Shown piece after piece: positions 45,031 to 55,200 of a stretch of DNA of 64,000 nt. Position numbers and translations under genes: made by a program. Below the pieces are notes generated by a model. It had not been told where the DNA came from, made no database searches, and worked only from the letters and a program-made list of their open reading frames with translations. The stretch is from Achromobacter sp. B7 (GTDB taxonomy: Bacteria; Pseudomonadota; Gammaproteobacteria; Burkholderiales; Burkholderiaceae_B), in NCBI RefSeq assembly GCF_003600685.1, contig NZ_CP032084.1, positions 992,001-1,056,000 on the forward strand. Reading direction: 5' to 3'. Every line of letters starts with the position of its first letter. The stretch's first letter is position 1.

Positions 45031-45790
45031 CCTGCGCATTGCGGTACTGGTGTCGATTGGCGCGCACCCGGTCAGCGGGGCGGCCCGCTTCAGCCGCAAT
45101 GACGCGTTGGCCCTGGCCTTGGCGCGGACGATGGCAAGCGGCGACGCCAACGTTGATGTTGTCCATGCCGGCAACCCGGCCGATCCGGCGCTGCGCGACT
45201 ACCTGGCGCTGGGCGCGCCGACGGTCCATGCCATCGACGTGCCGCCGGGGCGCGACGTTGCGGAGGCATTGGCCGAGTACGTGCGCGGGTACGACCTCGT
45301 GCTGTGCGGCACGCGCGCGGAAAGCGGCGACGGCAGCGGCCTGCTGCCCTATCTGGTGGCGCAGAAACGGCACCTGCCTTTGTTGCCCGCCGTGCTGTCG
45401 GCCCGCATCGACGCGGGCAGCGTCGTCACGCAGCAATGCCTGCCCAAAGGGCGGCGGCGGGAAGTGGCCGCATCCCTGCCCGCGGTGGTGGCCGTGCATC
45501 CGCTGGCGGCGTTCGACGTGCGGCACGTCTATGCGCAAGAGCGCGCCGGGCAGGTGACGACGCACGTGCCCAAGGTTCCGGCCGCGGCGCTGGCCGCCAC
45601 GCGCATCGAGGCCGCCACGGGCAGCCCGCGCAAGTTGGCGGCGCGTGAATCGCGGTCGGGGCGCGCGCGCCTGCTGGCGGCCATCACGATGGAAAGCCGT
45701 GGCGGCACAGTCATCACCGAAGGAACCCCCGACGAAAAGGCGCAGGCGGTCATCGACTACCTGCGCACCCACAGCCTGATCGACTACTGA
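45023..45790 (+). CDS. etfB: Electron transfer flavoprotein beta subunit (betaine cluster)
   Basis: The protein is 255 residues from the ATG at 45023, overlapping etfA by eight bases. The ETF beta fold is seen in SRNDALALALARTMASGD, YDLVLCGTRAESGDGSGLLP and the C-terminal ARLLAAITMESRGG. It pairs with the etfA product, binding AMP and shuttling electrons to the respiratory chain. Pseudomonas has the same dgcAB-etf order, supporting the assignment. Confidence 0.9.
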   Translation: MADLRIAVLVSIGAHPVSGAARFSRNDALALALARTMASGDANVDVVHAGNPADPALRDYLALGAPTVHAIDVPPGRDVAEALAEYVRGYDLVLCGTRAESGDGSGLLPYLVAQKRHLPLLPAVLSARIDAGSVVTQQCLPKGRRREVAASLPAVVAVHPLAAFDVRHVYAQERAGQVTTHVPKVPAAALAATRIEAATGSPRKLAARESRSGRARLLAAITMESRGGTVITEGTPDEKAQAVIDYLRTHSLIDY

Positions 45791-45798
45791 GGTGGAAC

Positions 45799-47076
45799 AT
45801 GACCATCATCCAGCAGGTTTGCGCGGTGCGACCCCCTATCGATGCATCGCTACGCAAGCTGATCGCCGCGCGCCGGCCGGGCTATAGCCTGGACGCCGAC
45901 TTCTATCTGAGTCCGGCCGTGTACGACATGGACATGGAAGCCATCTTCGGCCGGCACTGGCTGTTCGTGGCGGTTGAGCCCGATATCCCAGAGCCCGGCG
46001 ATTACCTCACCGTCGACATCGGCCGGCAGTCCGTGGTGCTGGTGCGCGACGACGACGGGCAGGTGCGCGGCTATCACAACGTCTGCCGGCATCGCGGCGC
46101 GCGCCTGTGCGTGACGCCGCAGGGTTCGGTCGGCAATCTGGTCTGTTCCTACCACCAGTGGACCTACACCTTGAACGGCAAGCTGGCCTACGCGGAACAC
46201 ATGGGCGAAGACTTCGACAAAAGCCTCTACAGCCTGAAGCCTGTCCGCGTGGAAACCTTGAGCGGCCTGATCTTCGTCTGCCTGAGCCCGGACGCGCCCG
46301 ACGACTTCGCGATGATGCGCGCGCAGGTGGAACCTTATCTGCGGCCCCATCAATTGCGCGAAACCAAGGTCGCCGCGCAGATCGATATCGTCGAAGACTG
46401 CAACTGGAAGCTCACGATGGAGAACAACCGCGAGTGCTACCACTGCGCCGTCAACCATCCCGAACTGACCGTCTCGCTGTTTGAGTTTGGCTACGGCTAC
46501 CAGCCCTCGCTGTCCAACGCCGCGCAAATGGATCAGTTCGAGCAAATGTCGGCCGCGCGTTGCCGCGAATGGGAAGCCGCCGGCCTGCCCAGCGCCGAGC
46601 GCGAAGCGCTGGACAGCTGCGTGACGGGCTATCGGGTGCGGCGCCTGCCGCTGGATCTGGCCGGCGAGTCGCAGACGCTGGACGGCAACGCGGCCTCGAA
46701 CAAGCTGTTGGGAACCCTGACGCGCCGCGACCTGGGCGGCTTGTCGCTGTGGACGCAGCCCAACGCGTGGTTCCACTTCATGAGCGACCACATCGTCGCG
46801 TTCTCGGCGCTGCCGCTGGGGCCGGAAAAGACCCTGGTGCGCACGCGCTGGCTGGTGCACAAGGACGCGGTGGAAAACGTGGATTACGACGTCCAGAACC
46901 TGACGGCCGTGTGGCGGGCCACCAATGCACAGGACCGTGCGCTGGTCGAGATCTCGCAGCAAGGTGTGCGCAGCCCCGCGTACCAGCCCGGACCGTATTC
47001 GCCGTTTACCGAAAGCCTGGTCGACAAGTTCTGCAACTGGTATGTCGGCCGCCTGGCGGCCCATTATCTGGATTAA
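45799..47076 (+). CDS. gbcA: Glycine betaine monooxygenase, Rieske oxygenase subunit GbcA
   Basis: The 425-residue Rieske non-heme iron oxygenase has 2Fe-2S ligands C96-R-H98 and C116-SY-H119 (VCRHRGARLC; CSYHQWTY). The mononuclear-iron site lies in NNRECYHCAVNHPE, with His215 and His220. GbcA with GbcB removes one methyl group of glycine betaine as formaldehyde, giving dimethylglycine. The ATG at 45799 follows GGTGG. A sequence element shared with glyA lies 19 bases into the coding region; an in-frame GTG at 45826 falls inside it and could be an alternative start. Confidence 0.94.
   Translation: MTIIQQVCAVRPPIDASLRKLIAARRPGYSLDADFYLSPAVYDMDMEAIFGRHWLFVAVEPDIPEPGDYLTVDIGRQSVVLVRDDDGQVRGYHNVCRHRGARLCVTPQGSVGNLVCSYHQWTYTLNGKLAYAEHMGEDFDKSLYSLKPVRVETLSGLIFVCLSPDAPDDFAMMRAQVEPYLRPHQLRETKVAAQIDIVEDCNWKLTMENNRECYHCAVNHPELTVSLFEFGYGYQPSLSNAAQMDQFEQMSAARCREWEAAGLPSAEREALDSCVTGYRVRRLPLDLAGESQTLDGNAASNKLLGTLTRRDLGGLSLWTQPNAWFHFMSDHIVAFSALPLGPEKTLVRTRWLVHKDAVENVDYDVQNLTAVWRATNAQDRALVEISQQGVRSPAYQPGPYSPFTESLVDKFCNWYVGRLAAHYLD
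45818..45841 (+). promoter_or_regulatory. Candidate operator shared with glyA (copy at gbcA start)
   Basis: TTTGCGCG followed by GTGCGACCCCCTATCG differs from the glyA element by one base and a two-base gap. It lies inside the annotated gbcA start region. Only the sequence identity is seen; regulator binding is inferred. Confidence 0.45.
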
Positions 47077-47085
47077 GAGACCGCC

Positions 47086-48231
47086 ATGCCGCACGCGCTT
47101 TTACGTATTCATCAGCCGGAATTCTGGCAGCGGCTGCCTTCCCCGTGGGACTGCGACATCGAAGAAACCCTGCTGTGCTGCCAAGTTCGGCAAGAGACCG
47201 CCGACGTCAAGAGCTTCTATTTCCGCTCGCGCGCGGGCCATGCGTTTCAGTTTTCGCCGGGGCAGTTTTTGACGTTTGAGCTGGATATCGACGGCGAACG
47301 CCTGAACCGTTGCTACACGATATCGTCGCCGCCGACGCGGCCGCATACCCTGTCCATCACCGTCAAGCGCGTGCCGGGCGGCAAGGCGTCGAACTGGCTG
47401 CATGACTGCCTGGAGGTGGGCGACCCGTTGCGCGTGCTGGGTCCGGCGGGCGTGTTTTCGTCCGCCTTGCATCCGGCCGAGCGATATCTGTTCCTGTCGG
47501 CCGGGTCGGGCATTACGCCGTTGATGTCCATGGCGCGCGCCCATCGCGACCTTTGCGACGACCGCGACACGGTATTCGTGCATAGCGCCCGCACGCCCGA
47601 CGACATCATCTTCGGCCGCGAAATTGCGCTGTTTGCCGCCAGCCAGCGCCACTTTCGCGCGCACTTCATCTGCGAAAGCCTGGGCGAGCACACCGGATGG
47701 CACGGCTTGACCGGCCGCTTGAGCCTGCCCATGCTGGAATTGATTGCGCCTGATTTCCGCCAGCGCGAGATCTTCGTCTGCGGCCCCGCGCCGTATATGC
47801 AGGCGGTAAGCCAGATGCTGCGCACGGTGGGTTTCGACATGGCGCGTCATCACGAAGAGAGCTTCTCGTTTGAAACGCTGTCTGATGCGGCGACGGCGCG
47901 CAATGAGGCATCGCCGCCGAACCCGCCCAGGGCCGCCGATGCCGCCACAGATACCGCCACGGACACCACCACCTATAGCATCCGCTTCCAGCAAAGCGAC
48001 CGCACCATTGCCTGCGCGGCCGACCAGCCGTTGCTGGAGGCCGCGCGCGCTGCCGGATTGCGGATGGCGGCTTCCTGCACCCAGGGCTTGTGCGGCACGT
48101 GCAAGGTGCGGCTGCTGGAAGGCAACGTCAACATGCAGCACCAGGGCGGTATCCGGCAACGCGAAATCGATCAGGGCATGGTGTTGCTATGCTGCAGCCG
48201 GCCGTTAAGCAATTTGCTCATCGACAAATGA
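47086..48231 (+). CDS. gbcB: Glycine betaine monooxygenase reductase GbcB
   Basis: The 381-residue protein has an FAD/NAD reductase module (residues about 25-260: LNRCYTISSPPTRPHTLSIT; LSAGSGITPLMSMARAHRD; FVCGPAPYMQAVSQMLR). A Thr/Ala/Asp-rich linker near residues 265-295 leads to a C-terminal plant-type ferredoxin (CTQGLCGTCKV; later LCC). This layout is the reductase of class-IA-like two-component oxygenases and supplies electrons to GbcA. The gene starts nine bases after gbcA. Its stop overlaps an alternative ATG of the next regulator gene. Confidence 0.93.
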   Translation: MPHALLRIHQPEFWQRLPSPWDCDIEETLLCCQVRQETADVKSFYFRSRAGHAFQFSPGQFLTFELDIDGERLNRCYTISSPPTRPHTLSITVKRVPGGKASNWLHDCLEVGDPLRVLGPAGVFSSALHPAERYLFLSAGSGITPLMSMARAHRDLCDDRDTVFVHSARTPDDIIFGREIALFAASQRHFRAHFICESLGEHTGWHGLTGRLSLPMLELIAPDFRQREIFVCGPAPYMQAVSQMLRTVGFDMARHHEESFSFETLSDAATARNEASPPNPPRAADAATDTATDTTTYSIRFQQSDRTIACAADQPLLEAARAAGLRMAASCTQGLCGTCKVRLLEGNVNMQHQGGIRQREIDQGMVLLCCSRPLSNLLIDK

Positions 48232-48248
48232 AGAGGGGGCCAATACCC

Positions 48249-49271
48249 ATGCCTATGCACGCAGCGTCCGCGCGCATTGCCGACCCGTCCTGGCCGGTGC
48301 TCGAGGCGCCCGCCGTCGAGCCCGGCCAGGTGCATTTCGGCTTTTTGCTGTTGCCCAATTTTTCGATGATCGCGTTTTCTGGCGCGGTGGAAGTCCTGCG
48401 CATGGCCAACTACGTCAGCCGCCGCGAACTCTACCGCTGGTCGGTCATGACGCTGGATGGCGCGGCGGTGCAAGCCAGCAACCGGCTGCCAATCCGGCCC
48501 TTGCCCTCACGGGGGCTGGTGGACGACTGGGATGCGCTGATCGTCTGCGGCGGCCTCCAGGTGCAGGACCAGGTGACTGAACCCGTCATCAAAGTGCTTC
48601 ACAGCGCCGCCCGCCAAGGCGTGGCGCTGGGCGGCATCTGCACCGGCAGCTACGCGCTGGTCAAGGCCGGCCTCATGACCGGGTATCGCTGCGCCATGCA
48701 CTGGGAAAACCTGTATGCCGTGCGCGAGGAGTTTCCTGCTGTCGAGCTGACCGAAGAACTCTTCGTCATCGACCGCGACCGCATGACCAGTTCCGGCGGC
48801 ACCGCGCCGATCGACCTGATGCTGGGCATCACCGCCGAACGCTTCGGACCCGAGCTGGCGCAGGGCGTGTCCGAACAGTTCATGCTGGAACGGATCCGCC
48901 TGCCGTCGGAACGGCAGCACATTCCGATGGTGGCCCGCGTGGGATTCAACCGCCAGGAACTGCTGAACGTCGCGCAGCTGATGGAGGAGCATATCGAAGA
49001 CCCGCTGTCGTTCAGGCAGATCGCCGTCCAGATCGGGCTGTCGCAACGCCAGCTGCAACGCATGTTCAAGTACTACCTGGGCATGTCGCCCATGCGCTAT
49101 TACCTGTGGTTGCGCTTGCTGCGCGCGCGCGAACTGCTGCTTCAGACCCACATGACCATCATGGGCGTGACCGTGGCCTGCGGGTTTCAGTCGCCTTGCC
49201 ATTTCAGCAAGGCGTACCGCGCCCGCTTTGGGCGTTCGCCCAGCAGCGAGCGCAGGCAGGCGCTGGATTAG
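48249..49271 (+). CDS. GlxA-family (AraC-type) regulator, betaine-island copy 2 (GbdR-like)
   Basis: The protein is 340 residues from the ATG at 48249, chosen because a GAGGGGG Shine-Dalgarno lies nine bases upstream; an ATG at 48228 overlaps the gbcB stop. It has an N-terminal DJ-1/PfpI domain (VHFGFLLLPNFSMIAFSGAV; GGICTGSYALVKAGLM) and a C-terminal AraC DNA-binding domain (LSFRQIAVQIGLSQRQLQRM; GVTVACGFQSPCHFSKAYRA). It lies downstream of gbcAB and convergent with fdhA. By analogy to Pseudomonas GbdR it should activate the betaine genes; the first regulator in the island is a competing candidate. Confidence 0.9.
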   Translation: MPMHAASARIADPSWPVLEAPAVEPGQVHFGFLLLPNFSMIAFSGAVEVLRMANYVSRRELYRWSVMTLDGAAVQASNRLPIRPLPSRGLVDDWDALIVCGGLQVQDQVTEPVIKVLHSAARQGVALGGICTGSYALVKAGLMTGYRCAMHWENLYAVREEFPAVELTEELFVIDRDRMTSSGGTAPIDLMLGITAERFGPELAQGVSEQFMLERIRLPSERQHIPMVARVGFNRQELLNVAQLMEEHIEDPLSFRQIAVQIGLSQRQLQRMFKYYLGMSPMRYYLWLRLLRARELLLQTHMTIMGVTVACGFQSPCHFSKAYRARFGRSPSSERRQALD

Positions 49272-49278
49272 CCCGGGC

Positions 49279-50475
49279 TCAGGCGGACAGCATCGCGTGC
49301 GGGTCGATCACGAATTTCTTCGGGGCGCCCGCGTCAAACGCCGCATAGCCGTCCGGCGCGGCGTCCAGCGTGATGACCTGCACGCCCACGACTTCCGCGA
49401 TGTTGATGCGGTCCCACAAGATGGCCTGCATCAGCGCGCGGTTGTATTTCAGCACCGGTGTTTGGCCCGTGTGAAAGCTGTGCGCCTTGGCCCAGCCCAG
49501 GCCAAAGCGCACTGACAGGCTGCCGCGGCGCGCGGCGGGATCGTTCGCGCCGGGATCGTCGGTAACGTACAGCCCGGGAATGCCAATGCGGCCCGCCACC
49601 CGGGTCACGTCCATCAGCGCGTTCAACACGGCGGCCGGCGCTTCCGCCTGCGACCCGGTCGAGCCATGCCCGCGCGCTTCAAAGCCGACGGCGTCGATGG
49701 CGCAATCCACTTCCGGGGTGCCCAGCAGCGTGGCAATCTGCACGCCCAGCGGCGCGTCCAACGACAGGTCCGCCGTTTCGAAGCCGACCTTGCGTGCGTG
49801 TTGCAGCCGCTGGCGATTCATGTCGCCCACGATGACCACCGCCGCGCCCAGTAGCCGCGCGGACGCGGCGGCGGCCATGCCGACCGGGCCGGCGCCGGCC
49901 ACGTATACCGTGCTGCCCGGGCCTACGCCCGCGCTGACGGCACCGTGGAAACCGGTGGGCAGGATGTCCGACAGGCAGGTCAGGTCGCGGATCTTGGCCA
50001 TGGCCTGATCGCGGTCCGGAAAGCGCAGCAGGTTGAAATCGGCATACGGCACCATGACGAATTCGGCCTGTCCGCCGATCCAGTCGCCCATGTCCACATA
50101 CCCATAGGCGCCGCCCGCGCGCGCCGGGTTGACGGTCAGGCAAACGCCGGTGTCCTGTTCTTTGCACGTGCGGCAGCGTCCGCACGCCACGTTGAAGGGA
50201 ACCGACACCAGGTCGCCCACCGCCAGCGTTTCCACGTCGCGGCCCACTTCAATGACTTCTCCGGTGATCTCGTGGCCCAGCACCAGGCCCGTTTGCGCGG
50301 TCGTGCGGCCGCGCACCATGTGCTGGTCCGAGCCGCAGATGTTGGTGGAGACCACCTTCAGGATGACGCCGTGTTCGATTTTGCGTCCCCGCGGGTCCTC
50401 CAGTTTGGGAAAGCTGATCGACTGCACTTCGACCCGCCCGTCGCCCACGTACACCACGCCTCTGTTCGCTGCCAT
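49279..50475 (-). CDS. fdhA: Glutathione-independent formaldehyde dehydrogenase
   Basis: The protein is 398 residues from the ATG at 50475 in the zinc alcohol-dehydrogenase superfamily. Catalytic zinc ligands are near Cys47 (NICGSDQHM) and His68 (VLGHEITGE). Structural-zinc cysteines are 98, 101, 104 and 112 (CGRCRTCKEQDTGVC). The NAD motif is VAGAGPVGMAAAASARLLGA. The family oxidises formaldehyde to formate directly. Position beside soxB and between GbcAB and SoxBDAG fits removal of formaldehyde released in each demethylation. Confidence 0.93.
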   Translation of the reverse strand: MAANRGVVYVGDGRVEVQSISFPKLEDPRGRKIEHGVILKVVSTNICGSDQHMVRGRTTAQTGLVLGHEITGEVIEVGRDVETLAVGDLVSVPFNVACGRCRTCKEQDTGVCLTVNPARAGGAYGYVDMGDWIGGQAEFVMVPYADFNLLRFPDRDQAMAKIRDLTCLSDILPTGFHGAVSAGVGPGSTVYVAGAGPVGMAAAASARLLGAAVVIVGDMNRQRLQHARKVGFETADLSLDAPLGVQIATLLGTPEVDCAIDAVGFEARGHGSTGSQAEAPAAVLNALMDVTRVAGRIGIPGLYVTDDPGANDPAARRGSLSVRFGLGWAKAHSFHTGQTPVLKYNRALMQAILWDRINIAEVVGVQVITLDAAPDGYAAFDAGAPKKFVIDPHAMLSA

Positions 50476-50706
50476 GACTGCGTCTCCCTGCCGGCCGGGC
50501 CGGATCAATGCGGGCCGGTGCCCGCTACCGCCAGATTTTGGCAAGCCGCAATGCCGTCAACCTTGACGCGTGCGACATGAAACAGCCGGTATGCGCCAGC
50601 GGGCGCCTGGGCGGCGGGCTTGTCGGGATCAGGCAAGTTCATGGCCGACGCGGCACGTCATGGCCGGCGCCTTCAGAGAAGAATGGATCACCGTCTAGGA
50701 GCCACG
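50476..50706. promoter_or_regulatory. Divergent promoter region of fdhA and soxB
   Basis: The 231-base gap must hold both promoters. It contains TTGACGCGTGCGAC at 50563-50576, a half-match to the element near glyA and gbcA. AGGAG precedes the soxB ATG. No other motif recognised. Confidence 0.4.
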
Positions 50707-51951
50707 ATGAGCCGCTATTCCCTGTTCAGCCTGATCCGCAATGGCTTTTCAAACCACGAACGCTGGCCGCGCGCCTGGCGCAGCCCGGACCCCCGGCCCG
50801 CCTACGACATCGTGGTGGTCGGCGGCGGGGGCCATGGGCTGGCCACGGCGTACTACCTGGCCAAGGAGCACGGGCTAAAGAACATCGCCGTGCTTGAAAA
50901 GGGCTGGGTGGGCGGCGGCAATACCGCGCGCAACACCACGATCGTGCGATCCAACTACCTGTGGGATGAATCGTCCCAGCTGTATGAAAAATCGATGCAG
51001 CTGTGGGAAGGGCTGTCGCAGGAGCTCAACTACAACGTCATGTTCAGCCAGCGCGGCGTGATGAACCTGGCGCACACGCTGCAAGACGTGCGCGATACGC
51101 AGCGGCGTATCACTGCCAACCGCTACAACGGCATCGACGGAGAATGGCTGACGCCCGCGCAGGTCAAGGAAATTGTTCCCGCCATCAACCTGGACTGCCG
51201 TTACCCCGTGCTGGGCGCGTCGTTCCAGCGGCGCGGCGGCGTGGCGCGGCACGACGCGGTGGCGTGGGGGTACGCGCGCGCGGCGGACCGGCTGGGCGTG
51301 GACATCATTGAAAACTGCGCGGTCACGGGGATACGTCGCGAAGACGGTCAGGTGCGCGGCGTGGAAACGGCACGCGGCTTCATCCAGGCGGGCAAGGTTG
51401 CCGTCGTGGCCGCGGGCCATTCCAGCGTGATCGCCGACATGGCGGGCCTGCGGCTGCCCTTGGAAAGCCATCCGCTGCAAGCGCTGGTGTCCGAGCCGCT
51501 CAAGCCCGTGCTGGACACCGTCGTGATGTCCAACGCGGTGCACGCGTATATCAGCCAGTCGGACAAGGGCGATCTCGTGATCGGCGCGGGCATCGACCAG
51601 TACGTGGGCTATGGGCAGCGCGGCAGCTTCCACCTGATCGAAAGCACCTTGCAGGCGATTGTCGAGATGTTCCCGGCATTCAGCCGCGTGCGCATGAACC
51701 GCCAGTGGGGCGGCATCGTGGACGTGTCGCCCGACGCCTGCCCCATCATTTCAACGACGCCCATCAAGGGGCTGTACTTCAACTGCGGCTGGGGCACGGG
51801 CGGCTTCAAGGCCACTCCGGGGTCGGGATGGGTCTTTGCCTACACGGTGGCCAACAACGCGCCGCACCGGCTGAACGCCCCGTTTTCGCTGGACCGCTTC
51901 CATACCGGCCACTTGATCGACGAACACGGCGCGGCCGCCGTCGCGCACTGA
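50707..51951 (+). CDS. soxB: Sarcosine oxidase beta subunit
   Basis: The protein is 414 residues from the ATG at 50707. FAD binding is marked by [20 protein letters not shown] near residues 37-56. The covalent-FMN site is probably His182 in [11 protein letters not shown]. It forms the catalytic core of heterotetrameric sarcosine oxidase, which oxidises sarcosine to glycine and, with THF, yields 5,10-methylene-THF. It is the first gene of the soxBDAG set. Confidence 0.95.
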   Translation: MSRYSLFSLIRNGFSNHERWPRAWRSPDPRPAYDIVVVGGGGHGLATAYYLAKEHGLKNIAVLEKGWVGGGNTARNTTIVRSNYLWDESSQLYEKSMQLWEGLSQELNYNVMFSQRGVMNLAHTLQDVRDTQRRITANRYNGIDGEWLTPAQVKEIVPAINLDCRYPVLGASFQRRGGVARHDAVAWGYARAADRLGVDIIENCAVTGIRREDGQVRGVETARGFIQAGKVAVVAAGHSSVIADMAGLRLPLESHPLQALVSEPLKPVLDTVVMSNAVHAYISQSDKGDLVIGAGIDQYVGYGQRGSFHLIESTLQAIVEMFPAFSRVRMNRQWGGIVDVSPDACPIISTTPIKGLYFNCGWGTGGFKATPGSGWVFAYTVANNAPHRLNAPFSLDRFHTGHLIDEHGAAAVAH

Positions 51952-51966
51952 TTGCGGAGCTTACCC

Positions 51967-52245
51967 ATGCTGATGCTGACTTGTCCCTACTGCGGCCCGC
52001 GCGCCGAAACGGAATTCACCTGCGGCGGCGAGGCCGACATCGTTCGGCCGCTGGATTGCGATGCCCTGACCGACGCGCAATGGGCCGACTACGCATTCAT
52101 GCGGCGCAACGAACGCGGCCGTGCGCGCGAGCAATGGCAGCACGCCCACGGTTGCCGCCGCTGGTTCCTGGCGGAACGCGATACGGTCAGCCATGAATTT
52201 CATGGCTTCCACACTTTCGAGCACGCGGCCGGAGAACGCAAATGA
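51967..52245 (+). CDS. soxD: Sarcosine oxidase delta subunit
   Basis: The 92-residue protein has zinc-binding cysteines and a histidine (LTCPYCGPRAE, HGCRRWFLAERDT) and the conserved C-terminal VSHEFHGFHTF. It is the smallest structural subunit. It lies 15 bases after soxB and overlaps soxA by four bases. Confidence 0.94.
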   Translation: MLMLTCPYCGPRAETEFTCGGEADIVRPLDCDALTDAQWADYAFMRRNERGRAREQWQHAHGCRRWFLAERDTVSHEFHGFHTFEHAAGERK

Positions 52246-55200
52246 GGCAACCCCATCGGCTCGCGCACGGCGGACGCCTCGACACGGCGACGTCCATCGA
52301 ATTCACCTTCAATGGCCGCACCCTTTACGGCTGCCAGGGCGACACGCTGGCGTCCGCGCTGCTGGCCAACGGCGAGCATTTCGTGGGGCGCAGCTTCAAG
52401 TACCACCGCCCGCGCGGCGTCATGACGGCGGGCGTCGAAGAGCCCAATGCCCTGGTGCAGCTGGAAGACGGCGGGCATACCGTGCCCAACCCGGCCGCGA
52501 CGACAGTTGAACTGTATGAAGGCCTGCGCGCCACCAGCGTCAACGCCGCGCCCGACCTTGAGCGCGACCGCATGGCCATCCTGCAACGGGTGGGGCGCTT
52601 TATTCCGGCGGGCTTCTACTACAAGACGTTCATGTGGCCCAGGCGCTGGTGGCCTCGCTACGAACGCTTTATCCGTCAGGCGGGCGGGCTGGGGCGTGCA
52701 CCGGCGCAGCCCGACCCGGACCACTACGACAAGCGCTACGCCCATTGCGATGTCCTGGTGGTGGGAGGCGGGCCTGCCGGCCTGGCCGCGGCGATGGCGG
52801 CGGGCATGGCGGGCGCGCGCGTGATCCTCGTCGACAACCAGTCCGAACTGGGCGGCGGCCTGCTGTCCAGCCCCGCGCTGATCAATGGCGCGGCCAACAA
52901 CGACTGGATCCGTCAGACGCATGCCGCGCTGCAAGGCATGAGCGATGTGCGCATCTTGTCGCGCAGCACGGCGTTCGGCTATCACGACCAGAACCTGGTG
53001 ACGGTGTGCGAGCAGCTTAGCGACCATCTCCCCGTCACGGGGCGTCGCGGGGTGCGTCAACGGCTATGGAAGGTTCGCGCCAAGCAGGTCGTGCTGGCCA
53101 CCGGTGCGCACGAACGGCCGTTGCTGTTCGGCAATAACGACTTGCCCGGCATCATGCTGGCATCGGCGGTGTCGACCTATGTGCGGCGCTACGCCGTGCT
53201 GCCCGGGCGGCGCGTGGTGCTCTACACCAACAACGACGGCGCGTATCGCACGGCGCTGGACTTGCGCGAGCAGGGCGCCAACGTGACCGTGGTGGACCCC
53301 CGGCCGCCAGGGCGAGGGGCCTTGCCCGACGCCGTGCGCAGCGCCGGCATCGAGGTGCGCAATGAATCAGTGGTGTTGCAGGCGCGCGGCGGGCGGCACG
53401 TGAAGGGCGTGGTCCTGGCCTCTTACGTGGGCGGGCAAGCCGGGCCGGCCACTGCCCGGCTGGCTTGCGATCTGGTCGCCGTGTCCGGCGGCTGGAACCC
53501 GGCGTTGCACCTGCATGCGCAGTCGGGCGGGCAGACGCGCTGGGACGATGCCCATGCCTGCTTTGTGCCGATGGGTTCGCAACAGGCGCAGGCCAGCGCC
53601 GGCGCGGCCAACGGAGAGTTCTCGCTGGCACTGGCGCTGGAAGGCGGGGCAAAGGCGGGCAGCCGGGCAGCGATGCTGGCGGGCCTGAACCCGGCGGGCG
53701 CGCTGGCCTGGCGCACCGCCGACATCGCGCAAGATCCGTTGATGCCGCTGTGGCAGGTGGCCGGTCGTGTGCGTCCCAGCCGGGGCGCCAAGCAATTCGT
53801 GGACTACCAGAATGATGTCACAGTGGCCGACATCCACCTGGCCGTGCGCGAAGGCTATCACTCGGTCGAGCACGTGAAGCGCTATACCGCCATGGGCTTT
53901 GGCACCGACCAGGGCAAGCTGGGCAACATCAACGGCGCGGCCGTCCTGGCCGACGCGCTGGGCAAGACCATTGCGCAAACCGGCACCACCACCTATCGGC
54001 CAAACTACACGCCCGTGGCGTTCGGCGCGCTGGCCGGGCGCGAGCTGGGCGATTTCTTCGACCCCATCCGCAAGACCAGCGTGCACGAATGGCACGTGTC
54101 GCGGGGTGCGGTTTTTGAAGACGTCGGCAACTGGAAGCGCCCGTGGTACTTTCCGTTGCCCGGCGAGAGCATGCAGGCCGCGGTGGCGCGCGAATGCCTG
54201 GCCGTGCGCAACGGCGTTGGCATGCTGGATGCGTCCACGCTGGGCAAGATCGACATCCAGGGTCCGGATGCGGCAACGTTGCTGAACTGGGTCTACACCA
54301 ACCTGTGGAGCAAGCTTGAAGTGGGCAAGGGCCGTTATGGCCTGATGCTGGACGAGAACGGCATGGTGTTCGACGACGGTGTCACGATGCGCCTGGGCGA
54401 GCAACACTATCTGATGAGCACCACCACCGGCGGCGCCGCCCGCGTGCTGGCATGGATGGAACGGTGGCTGCAAACCGAATGGCCGCATCTGGATGTGCAC
54501 CTGACCACCGTCACGGACCATTTCGCCACCTTCGCCGTGGCGGGGCCGCTGGCGCGCAAGGTCTTGCAGAGCGTCTGCCCCGACATGGACTTTTCAAACG
54601 CGGCATTCCCGTTCATGAGTTTTCGTGACGGCTCGGTTGCCGGTGCCGGCTGGTCCAGCCCCGCGCGCATCATGCGCATCAGCTTTTCGGGCGAACTGTC
54701 GTACGAAGTCAACGTGCCCGCAAACCTGGGGCAGCGCGTCTGGAATGCGTTGATGGAGGCCGGCCACGAGCACGGCATCACGCCCTACGGCACCGAAACC
54801 ATGCACGTGTTGCGCGCCGAAAAGGGCTACATCATCGTGGGCCAGGACACGGACGGCTCCATGACGCCGCAGGACCTGGGCATGGGCGGCATGGTTGCCA
54901 AGTCTAAGGACTGCCTGGGCAAGCGTTCGCTTTCACGCGCCCACACGGCAAGCGCGCAGCGCAAGCAATTCGTCGGCTTGCTGGCGCGCGATCCGGCGGT
55001 TGTGCTGCCCGAGGGCAGCCAGATCATGCACCGTGCAAGCCGTGCGCCCATCGTGCCCATGATCGGCCACGTCACGTCCAGCTACATGAGCCCCACGTTG
55101 AACCGGTCGATTGCGCTGGGGTGGGTGCAGGACGGGCAAGAACGAATGGGGCAGCTGGTGGAAGTGGCGCTGCCCACGGGCGGCTTCATGCCGGCCACCA

